This document shows, piece by piece, positions 1 to 10,863 of a stretch of DNA of 64,000 bases. Source of the DNA: Glebionis coronaria (taxonomy: Eukaryota > Streptophyta > Magnoliopsida > Asterales > Asteraceae); contig CM046878.1 in assembly GCA_025667525.1 (NCBI GenBank), positions 402,497,275 through 402,561,274 on the forward strand, read 5' to 3'. The translations under genes were made by a program, and so were the position numbers. Below the pieces are notes generated by a model. The model searched no databases and was not told the origin of the DNA. It saw only the letters and a program-made list of their open reading frames with translations. The stretch's first letter is position 1, and every line of letters starts with the position of its first letter.

Positions 1-117
1 TCTGTCCTTTTGATTGCTTTAAATCTCTTTTAGTGCTTTAATTTTTGTTTAGTAGTATTTGAATAAGGCCAAGGTTAATTAATTATGAGAAAAGTGTAAT
101 GTTGCTTTATCACTAAG

Positions 118-157
118 CATTGCATGAGGGCATGGCAATGGTTAAGTGTAGGGGATT
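118..157 (+). promoter_or_regulatory. Hairpin plus polypurine tract of F
   Basis: Arms CATTGCATG (118-126) and CATGGCAATG (131-140) pair around an AGGG loop with one bulged G. Three bases later comes AAGTGTAGGGG (144-154), ending 3 bp before the LTR. A PPT resists RNase H and primes plus-strand DNA synthesis. The hairpin is an observation; its function is inferred. Confidence 0.75.
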
Positions 158-603
158 TGATAGGTGTGTAAACACCCATCTTTTCTACCACTTATTTCTT
201 GCTAAAACAAGACCAAAACGCGTATTTAATGTCATTTGTTTGGAATTATGCGTGGTTTGTGTGTTTGTTATGTTTTCAGAGCCAACCGGATAAATATTGG
301 AGAAAACATGGGATTGCACGAGTTTTATCAAGGAAAAAGACTCAAGACGAAGTCTATTGACCAAGAGGTGCAAAAGATTTGAAGTCACTAGGCCTATTCG
401 AAGATTTATCGAAGAAAAGGACTAAAGACGGAAGATTTTCATAAGTCGAAGAAACTCAAGTCTATTTAACGAAGAAATTAAAAGACGAGTTGAATTTAAT
501 CGACAACAAATCCCGAATCAGAATCGAAAACGTCAACTTTTCTGAAAAGACGAGAAGACAAAAAGAAGGGAAGAAAGCCCACTCACCAACCAAGGGAGAA
601 GCC

Positions 604-611
604 TATAAATA
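604..611 (+). promoter_or_regulatory. Probable TATA box of F LTR
   Basis: TATAAATA follows a CACTCACCAACCAA block that is also present just upstream of the TATA boxes of A. It is placed as expected for an LTR promoter. Confidence 0.6.
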
Positions 612-1019
612 CTCCTCCCAATACACACACGATTCATTCTCTTCTTCTTTTTCCAGTTATTTTTCTTCTTCCTAGTTTTTAGGAACCATCTCCCTTAAGG
701 AGTGGTTTTAATCTTTGTTTATCTTCCAAATCTTGTAAGTTAATCTTTGTTGTTTGAATCTTAAATCATTAATACAATTCCTCTTTTAATCTTTTGATTC
801 ATCTTGTTCTTCTTCATCTTTTTCTTTCATGTTCTTAAGCTCTATTTGGTTCTAGCTTGATTCTAAAAAGTTGTTGAATTGGTGTTTTTATGATTGGGAT
901 TTGATCCTTGTAGTTAGTAGATGATTTGTGGTTGATTTGCTAAAACCTTTCTACTTGATTGAGTTGGTTTGTGATCTCTCGTATCTTACTGTTTCTCGTC
1001 AGCTTCATAAGTTCCCCAG

Positions 1020-1581
1020 ATTCCGAATAGGGAATCTGGGAGTGTGTCCATTCGGAATTCTCAATTATTCCGAGTAAGGGTTTGAATTCTTGTCTATTCG
1101 GAACTTTCATTTATTCCGAGTAAGGATTTTAATTTTGTGTTATTCGGAATATTCCAACATTCCGAGTAAGGGTTTTGTCATTTTGGTTATTCGGAACATT
1201 TCCATTTTTCCGAATAGTATTCTGTTCAAAAATATTCCGCATAGACCGATTTCTAATTTCTCTATTCGGAATATTCCATATTCCGAATAGTCCATTCTTT
1301 CCGCATAGATTTCAGATTTTCCGAGTAGAAGACTTTTTCCGCATAGGACTGTTCGAGTTTCTCCATTCGGAACTTTTTCCGAATAAACCAATTTTCCGAA
1401 TTACCCTCATTATTCCGCATAGGCTTATTTCCATTACCTCTATTCGGAATATTCCATATTCCGAATAGCCCAAATTTTCCGAGTAGCTTAATATTCCGAG
1501 TAAGAAGATTTTTCCGCATGATCATGACTTTCCGCATGGAGCAAATTATTCCGAGTAAGGCTAACATTCCGAATAGAAGAA
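1020..1581 (+). repeat. Array of TTCCG(A/C)(A/G)TA(G/A) words in F LTR
   Basis: About 20 forward words (TTCCGAATAG, TTCCGCATAG, TTCCGAGTAA) and 7 inverted ones (TATTCGGAA) are scattered at irregular spacing of 15-35 bp. Two places form perfect 13-bp inverted repeats with a TCC loop (1262-1290 and 1440-1468). The array lies downstream of the TATA box, so it would be transcribed. No coding function is seen. Confidence 0.9.
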
Positions 1582-2241
1582 TTCCAGATTTATTTTTTAT
1601 GAGGTATTACTGTTGCATTTAAAGCTTCTAGTTTAGTTTAATTATTACCCGCCTTTATCATTTTAGTAGATTTAGACCAAAGCTCCCCCTTTTAGTCACC
1701 AATTACAACTATTCCACTTTTGACCGTGATCGACTCGAGAAGATACCGAGAACGAAACAACGATATTTATCAATTGGGTACGAGCAACGCAAAGAGAGAT
1801 CTTGCAAGCAAAAACCTTTTATTAACCAACCCCAAAAGTGAGTTATTACACGCTTTAAATAATGACAAATTTGCTCTCAAGCAATTTGCTCAAATAATAA
1901 CCAGTTCCACATTTAATTGTCATTAATAAGTTGATGCACTTTTTACTTGTGAATACAATGATCCCATTTTTAAGCTTGGTATGGGGAAAGTGAAACTTGA
2001 GGGTGATAAGTGTCCATGGTACCAAAGCCCTAATTTAAGTCAACGATTTCTTTACGAGTTATTTCTATCAAAACCATTTCAATAAAAATCAAAAAATATA
2101 TAAATAGAATTGTTTTTCTTTGCATTGCATTGTAAATATTCAAAATCATTCATCATGTAGTATATTTTAGTTTACTAAATCATAAAATGGCCAGGGTGGA
2201 TTAATTTTGAGAAAAGTGCATTCTAGAGCTTTGAAATGCTG

Positions 2242-2281
2242 CATTGCGTGAGGTCATGGCAATGGTCAAGTGGAGGGGAGT
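2242..2281 (+). promoter_or_regulatory. Hairpin plus polypurine tract of E
   Basis: Arms CATTGCGTG (2242-2250) and CATGGCAATG (2255-2264) pair around AGGT, with a G-U wobble where A has A-T and B has G-C. The purine tract AAGTGGAGGGGAG (2268-2280) lies directly before the LTR. Confidence 0.75.
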
Positions 2282-5273
2282 TGATAAGTGTGAAAACACT
2301 CATCAATAATGATCCAAAAACCACTCAAAACATAGTCAAACATATTATATTTAACTGAAAAATATCAGAATTACGTGGGTATTTGTTTTTTTTTATGTTT
2401 TTAGGTAAAGAAGATACGTTTTGAAGCAAACACGCGTTTTCTTGGGTTATATGACAAAAGACGAAGAAAAGGAAAAAAATGCCATAAGGACTAAAGTTGC
2501 CAAGATCCTAAAGATGAAGGGTTCAAAGTTTAAAGATTAAAGACTTAAAGAATGGAAGATGTTGATTCTTAAAGATAAGGGGCTGATATTGACAATTTAT
2601 CGAAGAAACAAAGACTACTTGTGTACTTTATCAAAGTTGGTTATAAAGATTGAAGGCTGCTAAATGTTAAGGGATTAAAGCTGCCAGTTTTGTAAAGTGA
2701 TATACAGCTGGACCAATGAAGTTTCAAGGATGAGGTTCACATGGATCACAAAGAAACAGCCAATCATTTTTCAGAGTAAAGATAATAATCCGTGTGACAC
2801 ATTATAAGCCAATGAAATCACGACACGTCACCAAGAATTTAAAGAGCAGATTGAGAATGAAATAGAAGGTTTCAGGAGATGAACTAAACTGCAATATTGA
2901 TAAGTTCAAGGCGCTTCTAAGTATATAGTTTAATTGTTCCAAAAATCACAATTAAGAAATCCCCCAAATGCCCAATCCGTATGAACCCTAACTGAAATCC
3001 ACGTGTCAGTATATAATTGGCTCTGACATGTCAATGATCTCTCACACACTTCATCCACACTCTCTATAAATACTCCTCACCCTCTCATAAAACACACAGC
3101 TAGAGTAGGTGTAGATTTAGGATTAGTTTAGCTAAATTTTCCAAAGTTTAGTTAGTTGTAATCTCTGATATCATTAAGTTAGTTAGATGGTTAGAAATCG
3201 GTTACTTTTTAGTTTATATAGTTGTAACAGATTTACTTTCCTCCATTAAAAAAAGATCAAAGTTTCTTTTGCAAATTACTTTTACTCCTCTGTTTTTAAA
3301 CCACATTCTGTTCATAAGCTTGTCATAAGCTTGTTACTGGTTCATTTTTTTCATTAAGCTACTTTTACAATCTGTATTACTCAAAGAAGCATTAAGATTT
3401 CATTTTCAAAAGATTCTAGTTTTCATTGCTTTCAAATAGTAGTTTAGTCTCAGTCAATTTCAATATTTTAAGCTCATAAGCTTTCATTAGCTTATGAGAA
3501 GTTTTTTAACAAGAACCTTGATTAATTCAGAAATCTTAGAATGTAGAATGAGTTTTTTTAGTTTGTTTCAATGATCATGAAGTAGTATCTAGACCTGCTA
3601 GTATTTTGATTCAGAGTGTTGTTTGGATCAGCTTATTATATAAGCTGATATGGCCTTTTTTAACATAGCTGATTAGTTGTAGGAGTAAGAATATACATAG
3701 GTCGTTAGAATTAGGTTAACTTGTAAAATAGCTTCCATTGATTTGCTTAATCAGTTATTTTCCATTATTTTTCTGTTAAGTTTGTTTTCTGTTAATGATG
3801 TTTTTCATTCTCAAATTCTTATCTACCTACTGTTGCAAATAGCTCTTTTCTCACTTCGCTATGAACGTTTTTAAAAACTGTCCATTTTCAATTCTAATCG
3901 TTTTTCTTTGTTCTTGATAACTCCACTGTTTGTTGTTGTTGAAAGTTCTTGTTGTTGCAAGTACACTTTGATACCGTAGCTCAGGTAGTAGAAAGTGTAC
4001 AAGTTTGATTGGTTGTAGTGATAACACATATGGATTTTGTGTCTGGTTTAGTGCAGATTCGAGCCTAGTTCAAGTTCCTATTCAAGGAGGTCAAGAACTT
4101 CAGCGGAGGTGTAATTGAAAGCGAGCTCAGCGCTCCGCTTCACCAACAACGAAGGCCGAGAAGATTAGGTCATCTTTATTTACTTTCCGCAAACTTGTAC
4201 TTAGCATTTGCTTGGTGTTTTAGCTGCTATAGCCTTACTTGCAAAGTGATAGTTTCTGTTTTCAGTTTATGTTCATATTCAAGTGATTTTGTTTCTAATT
4301 TCTTTCTATATTCCTGTGTTTGAGTGTTTGGCGGTAGTCAATTGAATTTGATTTTCTTTGTCTGTGAGTTCGAAGTTGATTAAGATCAGTTCATTAGCTG
4401 TACCTTAGGTTCTGTTTCAAGTTCATTTAAGAGTAGGCTATTTAGCTCAGATTTTGCATTCGAGATAGTCGATCTAGATAGATAGCTCTAGGTACTCATG
4501 AAAGAGTAAGTTTCTGTTTAGTAAATAGGAGGTATATTAGATAAGTTGTTACCAGTTGCAGAATTAAATAAGTTAATTAGATAAAAAAAGTAGTCGCTCA
4601 TATTTGAATTTAGGTTCTGTTTGTAAGATTCACAAATGGTCAAGTTTTGGCATGAAGGGTTTTAGTCTTTGATATCGTATAGCTTTTACAAAAGGGATTG
4701 GGTCGGTTCTATTGTTTTGATTGGGATCAGTTTTGGGCTGATTGATTTACATGAGAATGATAGAAACGCATTGTAAGAAAGATGGTAGAATGGAGTTAGT
4801 TTAGTTTTTTTTCTTACAAATTAAGATTTTAGAAGAATGTCAATTTAGTTCTTATTTTTAACAAAATTTCATTTTTGGTTCTACAAATATTGATTGTTGT
4901 TTATATTCTGAATTTTACATTTGTAGAATAAGTTTACATTTTACATTTTGTATTTTGTGCATTTAAATGTGGTATTTGCAACGTGTTGTAGCGTAGTACA
5001 TATACGTAGCTAGATATCATTTGTATTTTTACTTTTTACGTGCTTTGTGTCAAAGTAGCTTAATCACCAAATACGTTATTAATCACCAAAAACAATAAAG
5101 TCAAGATTAAAAACGTTAAATCAATTCGATTAGACCGAGAGAAAACGATACTAAAAACGAATGATTCTCTACTCTTTCCCTAAATATTTTTGCGAGTTGG
5201 AGAAGTTTTAAAGTAAGTTTTTGTGAAAAAAAATAAAAAAAATATATATATATATACAAACTCATAAGCATCA
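2282..5273 (+). repeat. 3' LTR of element E (right end approximate)
   Basis: It begins TGATAAGTGTGAAAACACTCATCA, itself a near-perfect dyad (2282-2305). A TATA box at 3065 and a long T-rich leader-like stretch follow. The block at 5120-5160 (atcaattcg...accgagag) resembles the last ~60 bp of the A and F LTRs, so the end should be near; the candidate terminus ...gcatca is at 5273. About 3.0 kb. No TTCCGAATAG array is present. Confidence 0.6.
3065..3072 (+). promoter_or_regulatory. Probable TATA box of E LTR
   Basis: TATAAATA followed by CTCCTCACC, in the same context as the F box (TATAAATACTCCTCCC). Confidence 0.6.
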
Positions 5274-7131
5274 AGTAGCTCTCAAATATCATTTTTTTCT
5301 TTAGTTGTTCATTTTTTAATCTTTCTTAGTATTTCCATGGCATCATATAAAGTGTATATCTCTCGTCTTTAAAATTATTAGTCATTTTTTATTGTTATTG
5401 AAAAAAACAAAAATAAAATAATTAGTTTTTCGTATTTTGTTTTTGTTAGGTCGTGTTGTGTTTTTAAATGTTTAGATTGTTTTTAATTCTCATATTTGTG
5501 ATGTATATATATGCATAATGTTTGTTCTTGTTTGTGTTTGTTGTCTTGTGTGTTTGTTTCTTTTTGTTTGCGTGCATACGTGTTTGTGCTTGTCTTTGTG
5601 TTTGTTTAAGTTCATGTGATTCATGTATGAACTTTGTGGGTGTGTTCGCTGGAAACCCTCACGAGACTACAACTCGTCCACTTGGGATACCGAGGGTTTT
5701 AAAGGCTTGTTGCATATGCTAAATGAAATCGTGTTGCCTACGAAAGTGTGCTTAATAAATTAACATGTTTTGTAGTTTAGTTTATTTTGTAGGTTCAATA
5801 AAGCTTATGGATGATGGATTGGTTATAATGGATGATTGGTATGTGTATACACATGATGGAGATGAAATCGCTAGATCTTCCTTACTTGGCATCTTATCAT
5901 ATGGAGATCAATTGCAATTTCTTAGCCCGGGAAGTTTCGTTTCTCTTGGACTATTTATTTATTTTCCTCAATATTCATGCTTTGAAGTTTATTTTTAACA
6001 TTAAGTCCAATCCAAAACATAAGTGTGAGGGGAAATAAATGGCAAAACGAAACCAACTTTTATTATCTAAAATTTTTAGGCTATTATAAAAAAAAATAAA
6101 TAAATAAAGAGGGAAAGTTGTATACTTGTTTCCCTTTAGGATTTAAATGTTTTCACACATTTGTATGTAGAAATATTTCAATAATCATCCACATGGTGTA
6201 AAAAAACAAAAAAAATATTAAAAATAAAATAAAAAAATAAAATAAGTTTTAGTGAGATCACACTTGTGTGATATAAGTGTATATGCGTGATAAAGAGGCA
6301 ACCTTAGGAATAAAACCCAAATAGTTTTTTTCCAATTTTCCCTTTAGCTAGTTTCATCGATTAGCTAACCTCCCATATCCTCTTGTTAGCACTCTCGTTT
6401 AGTGCTAGATACCCTTAGAAAACCCGTTGAGCTATTCTTTTCATTTTTTGTTAAATCCAATTAAAAAAAATATTTAACCTTAAACCTTAGCCTAACCCTT
6501 GTTAAAGTCTTAATGGTGGGTTCCTAGTTGCTTTGTATGGTAGATCGTTTTTGATGATTATTAGTTGCCACTCGTCGCTATGTGTGTGTGCCATTCCAAC
6601 AAAGATGAAGATGAGCTCCTTTATGTTTGTATTTTTTGTGGTGTGTGTTTAAGCGATGTGTGAGGGGAGCATGTGATGTTTGTTGAAATAAAAAAAAAGT
6701 GAAAAAGAAAAAGAATAAGTCATCAAAAAAAAAGTAACAAAAAAAGTGATGAAATAAAATAGCCAATGAGCTATATTATGAAGATGAAGGAAGACAAAGT
6801 ATGTTTAGATATCGCTTGGCCAATGTGCTCAGACGTGATATGTGTTGAATAAATCTCGTAGCTATGATCAATTTTGGGCTTGTGATATGTCCGGTAACTA
6901 GCAACATGGGACTTAGACTTTTAACTTGTATAATTGTGACACCTTTTATAAATATCCCATGTCTTATCCATACCCCATTAACCCTTAGCTTTGTAACCCA
7001 ATAAAAGTCCTCTTTAGATGTGTACACTTGGTGCACACGCCATGTTTTTTATTCTTTTTGTACTTGGTAGGTTTACATCTTATTTTTCAATAAACCATTT
7101 TCATGTACCATATGGGAAGTTTTTCTTTTAC
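5274..7131 (+). other. 3' noncoding region of D
   Basis: It is A+T-rich with A-runs and short T-rich ORFs (66-86 aa) that show no recognisable domain. PPT-like AAGTGTGAGGGG occurs once at 6021-6032 and a weaker GTGTGAGGGGAG at about 6657. I see no env-like or other gene. Confidence 0.55.
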
Positions 7132-7168
7132 TTGCTTGAGGACAAGCAACCTCTTAAGTGTGAGGGGG
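7132..7168 (+). promoter_or_regulatory. Hairpin plus PPT-like unit 1 of D
   Basis: Arms TTGCTTG (7132-7138) and CAAGCAA (7143-7149) form a perfect 7-bp stem with an AGGA loop. Six bases later AAGTGTGAGGGGG (7156-7168). It resembles the terminal PPT but is not next to an LTR. Confidence 0.7.
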
Positions 7169-7224
7169 TTTGCACCTTTAGCGATTTCATATATAAAAAA
7201 AACCCCAAAACTATTTTCTTTTAT

Positions 7225-7261
7225 TTGCTTGAGGACAAGCAACCTCTTAAGTGTGAGGGGG
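7225..7261 (+). promoter_or_regulatory. Hairpin plus PPT-like unit 2 of D
   Basis: Same 7-bp stem and AGGA loop (7225-7242) and the same purine tract (7249-7261) as unit 1. Confidence 0.7.
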
Positions 7262-7411
7262 TTTGCACCTTTAGCCATTTCTTAAAAAAATCAAAAAGAT
7301 TTGCACTTTTTCATAGAATTTTAAAAATTTCTTATCTTTTAGAACTTAGTCATTTTGTTTATAACCGTTTTATTTTATTTGCTTGAGGGAAAGCAAAGTT
7401 TTTCTTTTCCT

Positions 7412-7448
7412 TGCTCGAGGATGAGCAGAACTTAAGTGTGAGGGAATT
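7412..7448 (+). promoter_or_regulatory. Hairpin plus terminal polypurine tract of D
   Basis: TGCTCG (7412-7417) and TGAGCA (7422-7427) pair, including one G-U, around AGGA. AAGTGTGAGGG (7434-7444) and AATT then lead to the LTR at 7449. Confidence 0.75.
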
Positions 7449-9335
7449 TGATAACGCTCAAATCTAACATATTTATATGAGCGTATTCGTGGTGTTTATG
7501 CATATATTTGTATGACTATTATGAACATATGATACTTAGTGAAGCTTATTTTCAATTGTAGGTTCATCAATGGTTACATCAGGATAATTGAAGAAAAGAC
7601 GTCAATTGGAGGTGAAAAGATGAACGAGACATGAAAGTGTAGCTCTCGTATGATAAATAATACAATAATAAGGAGCTTTGGGAAGTTTAGAAGAACGAAA
7701 AGAAAGAAGAAGGACTAGAAGGAAAAGTGTGGAAAATGGCTAAGCTGCCACCAGCAACACTTAGCTTGCTTCCATCAAACCAACCTTCATTTTCCACCAA
7801 CATCAAAGTAGCATTCAGTTTCCACCAACAACACTTAGCTTGCCTCCATCAAATCCACCATCACTTGCCACCAACATTTCTCCTGCAGCCACTTTTCCAA
7901 GAAAACTTAGACACCTCCATTACTTCACCTTGCTCACCAAGTTCAGCCATAACTCCATTGTAACTCCTGCAAGCTTCATTACACTCATTATTACACATCT
8001 TTGGCTCCAAGAAAAGTGCTTGGTGGCCAAGCATAATTCAATTTTACATAAAACCCATGGGGTAGTGTTTATAGCATCCACCAATCTCATCATTCCTTCA
8101 ATCATCATCTATCCCGTATTTATGTGATTTTGATATCACCCCTCACCCAAGTGGTGAGGGGTGGATTTGGTAGCCATGTAAATGTAATAAACCATTGGTG
8201 ATGTAGAGAAGAGAACCATACACCATAAACAATCCAATCTCCAACAATCCTTATTCCCAAACACCCCAAAAGGCTCTATACTCGCACCAAGAGGTTGATG
8301 TCCAAGAAGGTTATGGGTAGAATGCTTTGTACTTTGGTTGTTCTATTGGTTAGAATCATTTGGATACTTTGTAGCTATGGATTCTAATGTTTGGTAACTT
8401 CTTCTTTATTATTCAATGTAGTTTATGTTCATGATTCATGGTGATTCTTGTGTTTAGTGATATTGTGAATGTGTTGATGCTTGTATTGTTCATATGTAAC
8501 TTGTGATATATGGATGTTTGGATATTATTAGTGCTTGTCATTGGATTATGGTGATAACATTATATTTGGTTGAACTGGAACTTGTTCTTGTTTGTCAATT
8601 TGGTTAATCATTGTTGAGTCTATAATGTCAGAATTTATTCTCAATATGGTTGATTTCAATTCGTTAGCCGACTTATGATTTGGTCTTGTGCTTGTGAAGA
8701 TTGTGAAAGAGATTTAATAAACATAACAAGTAATGGTTTAATCTAGATTATAGGTCGAAAGGAGTCTTTTGAATATATTGTTCTAATCATCTTTCAAGTA
8801 AATGGAACTTATCAAATCGATAACCTAGTCTATGGGTCAAAAGAATTCTTGTTGTTATTGGTTTACGCATAAGGCTCATGAGTGACCACTTGATTGAGAC
8901 CTATGTATACTGGATTTATAAAGCACTAGTGTCTTATTATTGGTTCTATAGGTCGAAAGGATTACCTTTAATATGTTTTCCAAACTATGCATCCATATGT
9001 CTATATGATCATTTGACCATACATGTATGTTCTTTGTGTGCTTATTCCTTCAACGATTCTCATGGTGGTGTGATCGTGACAATCATACTTACCATTATTA
9101 CAAACAACTACACTTGAGTATAACCAAGTCCCATGGGACAACCTTGACTTACCAACCTAATTGCAACATGACTAGAGTATACTTGCTCGAATTTGTGTTC
9201 CTAATTAATATCGGTAATTCTTGTTTATAAATTTAAAACCCAATGTGTGGAAAGATCGCATATCAAGTTTTTGGCTTCTTGTCTAGTATTTGTAATTGCA
9301 TTCTTTTTAAATATACCTAGCATACGAGCACATCA
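7449..9335 (+). repeat. 3' LTR of element D
   Basis: TGATAACGCTC... to ...GAGCACATCA, 1887 bp, with TGAT/ATCA termini. A dyad ACGCTCA/TGAGCGT lies at 7454-7484. Open frames in 7727-8127 are low-complexity Pro/Thr/Ser-rich and coincide with an internal repeat, so I do not call them genes. It follows a good PPT, which fixes the orientation. Confidence 0.8.
7748..7895 (+). repeat. ~74-bp imperfect tandem repeat in D LTR
   Basis: The block ccacca(g/a)caacacttagcttgc followed by (t/c)tccatcaaa occurs at 7748 and 7822, each followed by a diverged tail. Confidence 0.75.
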
Positions 9336-9708
9336 CGGCCCACGAGACACGATGCTCTCCCACAGTACGCTCTAATATTCTCTTCAATCCACGGTTAGAA
9401 ATCTCGGCTTGACCATTAGTTTGAGGATGATATGCGGTGGAAAGACGGTGGTTGACACCATACTTAGCCATGACTCGAGCAAATTGATCATTGCAAAGAT
9501 GAGTCCCGCGGTCATTGATGATAGCACGAGGAACACCGAATCGAGCAAATAGTTGTTTCAGAAAGTTCACAACCACCCTCGCATCGTTAGTAGGTAAAGC
9601 CTTTGCTTCAACCCATTTAGAGACGTAATCAACGGCTACGAGGATGTATTTGTTCCCTTTAGATGATGGAAATGGCCCCATAAAGTTGATGCCCCATACG
9701 TCAAAGAT
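9336..9708 (-). pseudogene. C integrase catalytic core, truncated by D
   Basis: The minus strand encodes the integrase core of an Athila-type Pol. It shows FMGPFPS after the first catalytic Asp region, the second Asp in NDRGTHL, and the Glu in the QTNGQAE motif. The product would process and join retrotransposon cDNA ends in the nucleus. It stops homologous reading after HRVSWA, where D's LTR begins, so the C-terminal GPY/F-like domain is absent here. A TAA at 9709-9711 separates it from the upstream frame in the same reading frame. This is a decayed fragment. Confidence 0.9.
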
Positions 9709-10863
9709 TTAACATTCTTGGATGAAATTTTGAGGCATCTCATCTTTATGTGTGATCTTGCCTTGTCTTTGGCAAGCATCACAACGCTTAACCATTTCAC
9801 GAGCGTCATGATAAATGGTGGGACAATAAAATCCAAAGTTGAAAACTTTCTTCGCAGTGTAGTTAGGACCAAAGTGACCACCGGTGGGTCCTTTGTGGCA
9901 AGCTTTTAAGATTAGTAAATCTGCCGGCCTATCAACACACCGACGAATGACAAGATCCGCACATTGTTTGAAAAGGTAAGGGTCGTCCCAAAAATAGTGC
10001 TTAATGTCTTTAAAGAACTTTTTCTTTTGTTGGGACGTTAACCCTTCCATGAGAATTCCACCCGCCAAATAGTTTGCAATGTCCGCAAACCATGGGGTTT
10101 CATCAAGATTAGAGTTAATAGACATCAAGGCCTCAAGGGAAAAAGAGTCATTAATCTCTTGATTTGGGAGCTCCCCTTGATAAGGATCCTCGAGTCTACT
10201 AAGATGATCCGTGGCTAGGTTTTCCGCTCCCTTTTTATCACGAATTTCAATTTTAATTTCTTGAAGGAGCAAAACCCAACGAAGAAGTCTTGTCTTGGAA
10301 TCTTGTTTAGTTAACAAGTACTTCAACGCGGAATGGTCGGTATAGACAATGGTGGTGGAAAGAACAAGATAAGGGCGAAACTTCTCAAAATCATACACTA
10401 CAACTAAAAGCTCTTTTTCGGTAGTGGTATAATGCAATTGAGCCCCCGTCATTGTCTTGCTAGCATAATGGACTAGTTGGAATTGTTTGTTCACTCTTTG
10501 TCCCAAAACCGCTCCAATAGCAAAATCGCTAGCATCACACATCGATTCAAAAGGTAACTCCAAATTAGGGGTAACCAAGACCGGTTCCTTAGTTAATTTA
10601 TCCTTAAGAAGGTTGAAAGAGTCAATACACTCTTTAGAAAAGATAAAAGTAGTATCTTTTTCCAAGAGGTGGGTCATCGGGCGAGCGATTTTAGAAAAAT
10701 CTTGAATGAATCGACGATAGAAGCCCGCATGACCAAGGAAACTTCTCACACCCTTCACGGTTGAAGGTGGAGGTAATTTAGCAATCACTTCAACTTTAGC
10801 ACGGTCGACTTCAAGACCGGCTTCGGAGATTTTGTGACCAAGAACAATACCTTCTTTTAGCAT
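9709..10863 (-). pseudogene. C Pol: RT C-terminus, RNase H, integrase zinc-binding domain
   Basis: An open frame of 384 codons. It begins in the RT thumb/connection ([19 protein letters not shown], then [12 protein letters not shown]). RNase H follows, with Asp in [14 protein letters not shown], Glu in [10 protein letters not shown] and Asp in [10 protein letters not shown]. The HHCC integrase zinc module comes last ([10 protein letters not shown]...CDACQRQGK). RNase H would remove the RNA template during reverse transcription. The frame opens at a Met only because of a ~10-nt deletion upstream near 10880, and ends at a GAA-to-TAA-type stop. Confidence 0.92.

Larger units (their letters stand above)
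1..1772 (+). mobile_element. Element F: 3' end of an Athila-like Ty3/gypsy retrotransposon
   Basis: The window opens in the 3' noncoding tail of this element (1-157), which runs through a hairpin and polypurine tract into a 3' LTR. The tail and LTR start closely match element A (28750-28940), so F and A belong to the same or sister families. Coding parts lie left of the window. The right end at 1772 (...tttatca) is inferred from the TG...CA rule and from the resumption of a different element's 3' noncoding sequence. The left TSD partner is outside the window. Confidence 0.85.
158..1772 (+). repeat. 3' LTR of element F
   Basis: It starts TGATAGGTGTGTAAACACCC directly after the PPT and shows the same order of blocks as the LTRs of A: U3 start dyad (GGTGT/ACACC, 163-176), TATA-like box at 604, leader hairpin at 684-707, an array of TTCCGAATAG-type words, then a terminal block resembling ...gagaaga-accgagaac. 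About 1615 bp, against 1437 bp in A, mainly because the word array is longer. The exact end is uncertain by tens of bases. Confidence 0.8.
1773..5273 (+). mobile_element. Element E: 3' end of an Athila-like retrotransposon hosting F
   Basis: Bases 1773-2281 are a 3' noncoding tail resembling that of A (compare 1951-2060 with 28645-28745: the ...aagctt-ggtatgggg-gtgaaacttgaggg block), so F interrupts it. A hairpin and PPT follow, then an LTR from 2282. No coding sequence of E is in the window. The right end is a soft call between about 5150 and 5273. Confidence 0.7.
7115..7290 (+). repeat. ~93-bp tandem duplication carrying two hairpin+PPT units
   Basis: Two copies, starting near 7125 and 7218, share a pyrimidine run, the hairpin, the purine tract and the following gtttgcacctttag block almost exactly. 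A third, more diverged unit (7412-7448) precedes the LTR. Confidence 0.9.
5274..9335 (+). mobile_element. Element D: 3' end of a Ty3/gypsy (Tat/Athila-type) retrotransposon
   Basis: It consists of 3' noncoding sequence, tandem hairpin/PPT units and a 3' LTR (7449-9335). D ends ...gagcacatca directly against the truncated integrase of C, with cggcc (9336-9340) as the expected right TSD copy. Its left copy, gag-pol and 5' LTR would lie left of the window, because E appears to be inserted in its 3' noncoding part. Assignment to the Tat/Athila group rests only on the PPT style and is tentative. Confidence 0.65.

Noticed and set aside
1020..1581. Regularly recurring short words suggesting a CRISPR array
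   Set aside because: Words are 10 bp, vary, occur in both orientations and lie in a plant LTR; spacing is irregular and no cas gene exists.
7727..8127. Two overlapping Pro/Ser/Thr-rich frames in D LTR as a host gene
   Set aside because: They lie within the LTR, coincide with a 74-bp repeat and match no domain I know.
7449..9335. This LTR as the missing 3' LTR of C
   Set aside because: It is in the opposite orientation with its own PPT, and its ends and body differ from the C LTR at 39814-41443.
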